The translations under genes and the position numbers were made by a program. The notes beneath the pieces were generated by a model that saw nothing but the letters and a program-made list of their open reading frames with translations, did no database searches and was not told the origin of the DNA. Of a stretch of 64,000 bases of DNA, positions 59,200-64,000 are shown one piece after another; within the stretch, counting starts at the first letter, position 1, and each line of letters begins with the position of its first letter. The DNA comes from Talpa occidentalis (lineage: Eukaryota > Chordata > Mammalia > Eulipotyphla > Talpidae), in contig NW_023603184.1 in the NCBI RefSeq assembly GCF_014898055.3, forward strand, positions 31,805,359 through 31,869,358, written 5' to 3'.

Positions 59200-59345
59200 A
59201 AAAAAAACCCATTTATGAAATATCTTTGTATCAAGCACTTGGTAGACATTTTACATAGACCACAAAAACTATTTGAAAAATAGGATTATGCTCATGTTAA
59301 TGTGAGGAAACTGAGACTCAGCATGGGACTTAGCACACTCCACGT
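59200..59345 (+). mobile_element. MIR SINE relic
   Basis: 'tatcaagcacttggtagac' and 'tgtgaggaaactgagactc' lie at MIR spacing. Confidence 0.7.
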
Positions 59346-59862
59346 TTTCAATAATTTGTTAAATGAAAAAGCCTAGTGAAGTGTCTTAACTACACAGGTA
59401 AGAAGCTAAGAGAGGGTATATTTACCTTGAGTTTTCTACAAGACATCTAAATCACAATTCATAGGCTAATAAATCCATACTGGATTCTCCCAAATTGTCT
59501 ATGAAACATAGTTTAAGACTCAATTCTTCTGGACAAGTAAATTGGGGTAAAAAATTGTAGGGCATTTTGGGGGAAGGTATTCAAATACTCTCTTGGCAAC
59601 TTATGAAAACATTATTTAGCAGCAAAAAAAAAATCTGCCATGAAGCAAATTGAAAGAAACTAGAGATTATCTCATTTTCCATCCTTTCTGTTCATATTCA
59701 TAAAGAAATAGGCAGTTGCCTATATAGTATGATAAAAAACATTCCCTTCTACCTTTCGGAGAAAAAAAGGAAAACTTTCTAATCAGATGCCCATCATTAA
59801 TATCTTTAATATCTTTATATTAAACATTGCCTTTCACTTATCACTCTCTTTAGAAATATTTT
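59346..59862. other. AT-rich, no feature seen
   Basis: No gene or repeat recognised. Confidence 0.5.
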
Positions 59863-59985
59863 GTCAGTCTGCCTGTTCTGTTCCCCACTCTGTCTCTGGT
59901 GAATCCTCTCACCCTCCCACGCATCTGGCCTCAACCCCAGTTCTTGTATAAATAAATAAATATTTTTTTAAAAAAATAAAAGATA
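59863..59985 (+). mobile_element. tRNA-derived SINE, 3' fragment only
   Basis: Begins mid-body at 'gtcagtctgcctgttctgt' and continues to the (AAAT)n/A tail. It carries the 'catctggcctcaacccc' variant that also marks the copies at 3026 and 39518, suggesting an older subfamily. Confidence 0.9.
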
Positions 59986-60639
59986 AAAAAAATGATCTTG
60001 AAGGAAGAAATAGCGTGATACCATTAACTTCAACCATTAAATGAGTTGATCGTACCTCAAAGTAACTAATAAAAAATACCTGGAAACCTGATAGAAAGAG
60101 ATTGCTGAATAAAGAAAAAGAATCAGGAAAAATACTGTGAGTTCCTGGACAACTGAAAACAAAGAAATATGTCATTAACATTACTTTTTCTCACATTCCA
60201 CCTATCCCTTCAAACCCCACCCTTCTCATACAGTTAATTCTCTTATATTTGTTTTCCTTTTTCCCTCAAGCAGTCATACTCTGACACATCCATTTGTTTT
60301 CTTCTATTCACTCTTTGTTTTTTAACCCTCTTGCCACTTTCTTTCATTCACCCACACAGAGGACTATATGTAATGTGAAATTTAGTTATAGTTTTTTATT
60401 CTTCATCTAAGTACCTTGTGTCCTCTATTGCCAGTCCTAACAAAATCTCTCCCTCATTACCAGAAAATTCCTGTTCAGAAGTAAGAAAGAAAAACCTTGC
60501 TTAACCACCCCCAAAATGGCCCATTTTTCTGCCACCTGACAACCCATGATATCTCAATACATCTTCCTAATTCCCCAAATCTCCTGTAATTCCGTTCCCC
60601 CATTCCTTCTATCCATATCTTACCAGATAATGCTTTGAA
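59986..60639. other. no feature seen
   Basis: Pyrimidine-leaning AT-rich DNA. No gene recognised. Confidence 0.5.
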
Positions 60640-61085
60640 AGCATTTATAAAAAATTTTATTGAGGTAGAATTCACATAAAATATAATTCAGGGCCTCCCC
60701 TGGTGGCGCAGCAGTTGAACGCTGGGCTGTGAGGCTGCCCACAGCCTCTGCAGCGTTGGTTCGTTCCCCGGCCACCAGCAAGGGTCCCAGAAAAAAAAAA
60801 AATATATATATATATAAAATTCACCCATCTAAGAGTGTTAAATTCAACAGAGTTTAATATATTCACTGTTGTGCAACTATCCCCACAATCAGTTTTAGGA
60901 CAGCTTTTTATCATACCCCAAAAAGAAATCCCATACCCATTACCAATCACTCCCCATTTCCTTCTTCCCTGCCGGATGCCCTGAATAACCACTGATCTAC
61001 ATTCTGTCTCTATAGGTTTGCCTATTCTGGACATTCCACATAAATGAGATCATACAATGTGTTGGCCTTAGTGAATAACTGAACT
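60640..61085 (-). mobile_element. L1 3' UTR (old), antisense, interrupted
   Basis: 'ttttattgaggtagaattc', 'aaaattcacccatctaaga', 'caactatccccacaatcag', 'gaataaccactgatctaca' and 'ataaatgagatcatacaat' are the antisense old-L1 3' UTR in order. The SINE at 60691 interrupts it. Confidence 0.9.
60691..60815 (+). mobile_element. tRNA-derived SINE, head only (3' truncated)
   Basis: The tRNA-like head 'gggcctcccctggtggcgc' through 'ccccggccaccagcaaggg' is present. The body is absent, and an A12-(TA)n stretch follows 'gtcccag' directly. An imperfect duplication ('aaatataattca' before, 'tatataaaattca' after) suggests it inserted in this short form. Confidence 0.85.
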
Positions 61086-61560
61086 GTCAGAATTTCATTT
61101 ATACTTTTCTTATGCTTCTCATTTTGTCTTCCTTGTTACTAACGTACACATTTTATCATTCTGCTAGACTTAAGCTCCTTGAAGATTAAGTATGTTGAGA
61201 ACAACTTTAATGAGTAACACAAACTCTTTTATGCAGTCATAGATACATGATAAAAATTCTTGAAAATCAATAAATGGATGAGGTTCGTTCACTATAATTT
61301 CTTCTTTTGATTTTTCTTTTTAACCTGTTCATCATCCCCTGTGATATTTTTTATTGTGAATCATTTTCTTTCTACATGAAAAATCAACAAATCTTAAATA
61401 TTTTCTGTACTCTTAATAACTGGGTTTTCTTCATTTGAATTGTCTCTAGTATTATGTTGGTTCTTTCTATGGCTTTATTTCCCTTAAGCTCTTACCCTAC
61501 TAAACTCAACCACCCTCTACTTACAGTAAATGAATGTTGAAATAAATAAGGGAACCACTA
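61086..61560. other. AT-rich, no feature seen
   Basis: No gene or recognised repeat. Confidence 0.5.
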
Positions 61561-61840
61561 CACTGGCACCCTTCATTCCTTCATTCTATAGATATTTATT
61601 AAGCACATTCTGTGCACCAGGAACATCTCTCTAAGCAGTGGAAATACAATATTAAATAAGATAAATGAGGCCTTGCTGCATGAAATTCTTGTTGGCAAGA
61701 CAAACAACAAATGAAGCACACAATAATTAAAACAACTGTAGACTATGATTTGTGGTTGGAAAAATAAATAAACAGGTTGAAATATTAGAGAATTAGGGGA
61801 AGGAAAGATTGCAGGATTCCAGGGAACCCACAATCTATAT
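61560..61840 (+). mobile_element. ancient LINE 3' end (L2-like), copy 2
   Basis: 'tagatatttattaagcaca', 'gtgcaccaggaacatctct' and 'ggcaagacaaacaacaaat' match the same ancient family as 50640-51215. Confidence 0.6.
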
Positions 61841-62065
61841 GTATCGTTATATTCCTTCCTTTGGAAAAGGTAAAGTAAGAGATCTGTACTAATGCTTGGG
61901 TAATAAAGAATTCATTAGAAGCTGTACACTAATTCAGCAACAGCTTCAAATGGGTTGAAAAAGGAGGTAACATTTTATATAACATTAGATTATTTAATTA
62001 AAAGTACAACTCTTTTAACTAAAAGAGTTGTTCCAAATCATCACACAGTTTCAATCAACTTACAT
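61841..62065. other. AT-rich spacer
   Basis: Nothing recognised. A short inverted repeat, 'caactcttttaact' with 'aaaagagttg', lies at about 62008-62031. Confidence 0.45.
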
Positions 62066-62081
62066 TCTGTCCCTGATTTCT

Positions 62082-62098
62082 TTTTTTTTTTTTTGAAG

Positions 62099-62142
<44 letters not shown>

Positions 62143-62390
62143 TACAAGCACTGGGTACAGTCAGAAGCGTGGGAGGGTGAGAGAATTCACCAGAGCCAGA
62201 GTGGGGAGCAGAGCAGGCAGAAGGACTGAAGTACACTGCTGAGGGAAGCAGCGGGCGGCAGGAGAGGTCTGCGCGCCATGTGGGACCCTCCTCCTGTGGC
62301 CTAGGAGCAGCCGGGGATCGAACCAGTGCTACAGAGGCTGTGGGCAGCTTCGCAACGCAGTGCTCAACCGCTGCGCCACCGGGGAGGCCC
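62082..62390 (-). mobile_element. tRNA-derived SINE, antisense, full length, young
   Basis: (TTTA)n tail at 62099-62143, complete body, reversed B box 'ggggatcgaac' at about 62313 and head 'gcgccaccggggaggccc'. The 16-bp duplication tctgtccctgatttct is perfect at 62066-62081 and 62391-62406. Confidence 0.96.
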
Positions 62391-62406
62391 TCTGTCCCTG
62401 ATTTCT

Positions 62407-64000
62407 ACGGATAAGGCCCAGGAATAGTATGTACTTTGGTATTTCTAAAATTATAAAAATTAAGTTTTTAAATTAAGCCATTGAAGTAAAACTTGTTTAT
62501 CCTTGTTGATAAATACTTTAGCTATTTTTAAATACTTAATAGTCTTCCAATTCATAGTACACCACTAGAAAATCTTTTTTCTTTCCTACTAACCTTGGAC
62601 CACAATAAATTATTCTAGGCAAAAAATTTTGCTCTCTATACATTGACTCTTTGTCAAGTTCACTGTCATTCCTTTCTTCATGTTACTGGTTTACTTTTGC
62701 TTTGGGGTATTTCTGCTTTCAGAAAAACATAAAACAGATGGGTAAAAAAATATTTTTTCATAATACTATTATCACTTTAAATAATAAAAATAGATCAGTG
62801 AAAGGTGGTGGATAAAGGCAGTAGTCTACCTCCTATTTATAACCTAGTTCTTTACTCTTTCTCAGTACTCCAAAATAAATGCCAAACGAAATCCTTAATG
62901 TGGAATTTCAGCTTAAATGCTCACAAATTAAGCAAACTCAGTGTTTTACTTAAAATAGTCACTTTTTCCATTTTTTGTTTCAACCTTAAGAAATGAGATA
63001 TAGTTAATTTTAAATGTAAAACTTTGTACACTATGCAAATCATGACTGTGTGTCTAAGAAAAATAACACACTTAATGAGGAATGTTAAAAAAAAATCAGA
63101 ACCCATTAGTTTAAAGATACCTAGGAGCAGCCAAAGATGACAAACACACATAAAATTCAAAACATAGTGGGAAAGGGAATAGGCACTGAAACACATAAAT
63201 CAGTGTTTTGAATTCTTTTTCTCTGTGGGTATAATTGTACCTTAGTTTCTTATAATGATTTATTGAGGTAAATATTCTGTATGGTTTAACAGCTACAGCT
63301 TCAAAGTGTCAGGCACACAGCTCTCCTTTATTCATGAAGCAGCTGAGTATTGGGATGTGAATTCACTTCTGTATTCTGAGACTTGGCAAAGTTTGTTTTT
63401 AAGGTCCTTATAAAGAATTCATGTTGATGCAGTCTATTCAAATGTGAAAAACACTGTGCTGTAATGAGTGAAATAGAAAACCTTTACAGTAATTCTGGAG
63501 AAAAAAAGTAAATAAATTGAAATAAGCCACACAGAATTACTTTCAGCAAAGTAAAGAATGCCCCTGAGTTCACCTCAACTATCTTTTCAGGTTTAGGGAT
63601 GCCTTCAAACTCCATCATTGGATGAGCTGTTAAACTGGATATCAAATCTATTATCAATACAAAAAGAAAATGATCAGACAGAAACAGAATTAAGTTTTAA
63701 TTTGTAATATTCACATAAGAAAGTTCTTTCAATTAATTTTCAATCTGCACATGCTATTACTGTGGGACCAAGGTATATTTAACAGTAACCAATAGTAACA
63801 ATTGTAACTTAGTTTATTAAAACTACCATGTAACAGCTTTACAGTTTGGAGAAGGGAAATAAGTAACTTACCAAATATGTTTTCTTTTAAAGCATCATGC
63901 AAATGGAAGTTACTCATGGGTAATTAAGGTATAGAGCCCTATCTTAGAACTCATTGATCTTATACTTGTCTATGCCAAGACTTTCAGCAGGAAATTCAGA
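62407..64000. other. AT-rich, no feature seen
   Basis: No gene, RNA or recognised repeat to the end of the window. Confidence 0.5.

Noticed and set aside
1..64000. CRISPR array, bacterial operon, riboswitch or phage system
   Set aside because: Repeat content (MIR, L1, SINE with target duplications), CpG islands and lack of coding density show mammalian nuclear DNA. No regularly spaced repeats with unique spacers are present.

Overview
The window is mammalian nuclear DNA, with no complete protein-coding gene that I can support. Roughly half is AT-rich sequence full of LINE-1 fragments, MIR and other ancient repeats. It also carries about a dozen copies of one lineage-specific tRNA-derived SINE. 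That SINE has a Pol III A box and B box in its head, a pyrimidine-rich body and a (TAAA)n/(A)n tail. MIR, MER5A-like and L2-like relics show a placental mammal. The SINE looks to me like the family I associate with horseshoe-bat relatives (Rhinolophoidea), but this is recognition from memory, so the species call is tentative.

Layout. (1) 1-13 kb: dense repeats. These are old L1 fragments in both orientations, three SINEs, one MER5A-like transposon, two MIRs, a short retrocopy of an unidentified mRNA end, and an unassigned, internally repeated block at 9.6-12.9 kb. (2) 13-22.6 kb: AT-rich, two MIRs near 16.6 and 17.1 kb, then essentially no recognisable repeats. (3) 22.7-33.4 kb: a sharp change to GC- and CpG-rich sequence, arranged as four sub-islands (about 22.7-24.7, 25.7-26.6, 29.7-30.2 and 31.7-33.4 kb) separated by purine-rich or simple-sequence DNA. 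It holds TATA-like boxes, several splice-donor matches on the minus strand and a few on the plus strand, and no convincing coding exon. (4) 33.4-39.5 kb: AT-rich and almost repeat-free. (5) 39.5-64 kb: repeats return, with nested L1, SINE, DNA-transposon and MIR insertions.

Interpretation (inference). A CpG-rich domain of about 10 kb inside a 22-kb stretch nearly free of transposons is typical of the 5' end of a developmental regulator. The minus-strand donors suggest several alternative untranslated first exons of a gene whose coding exons would lie beyond coordinate 1. Plus-strand donors and a TATA-like box suggest divergent or antisense noncoding transcription. I could not identify the gene from sequence. 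Most long open frames in the GC-rich part are composition artefacts. Some of the longest elsewhere begin with GTG or TTG, which is not credible in a mammal.
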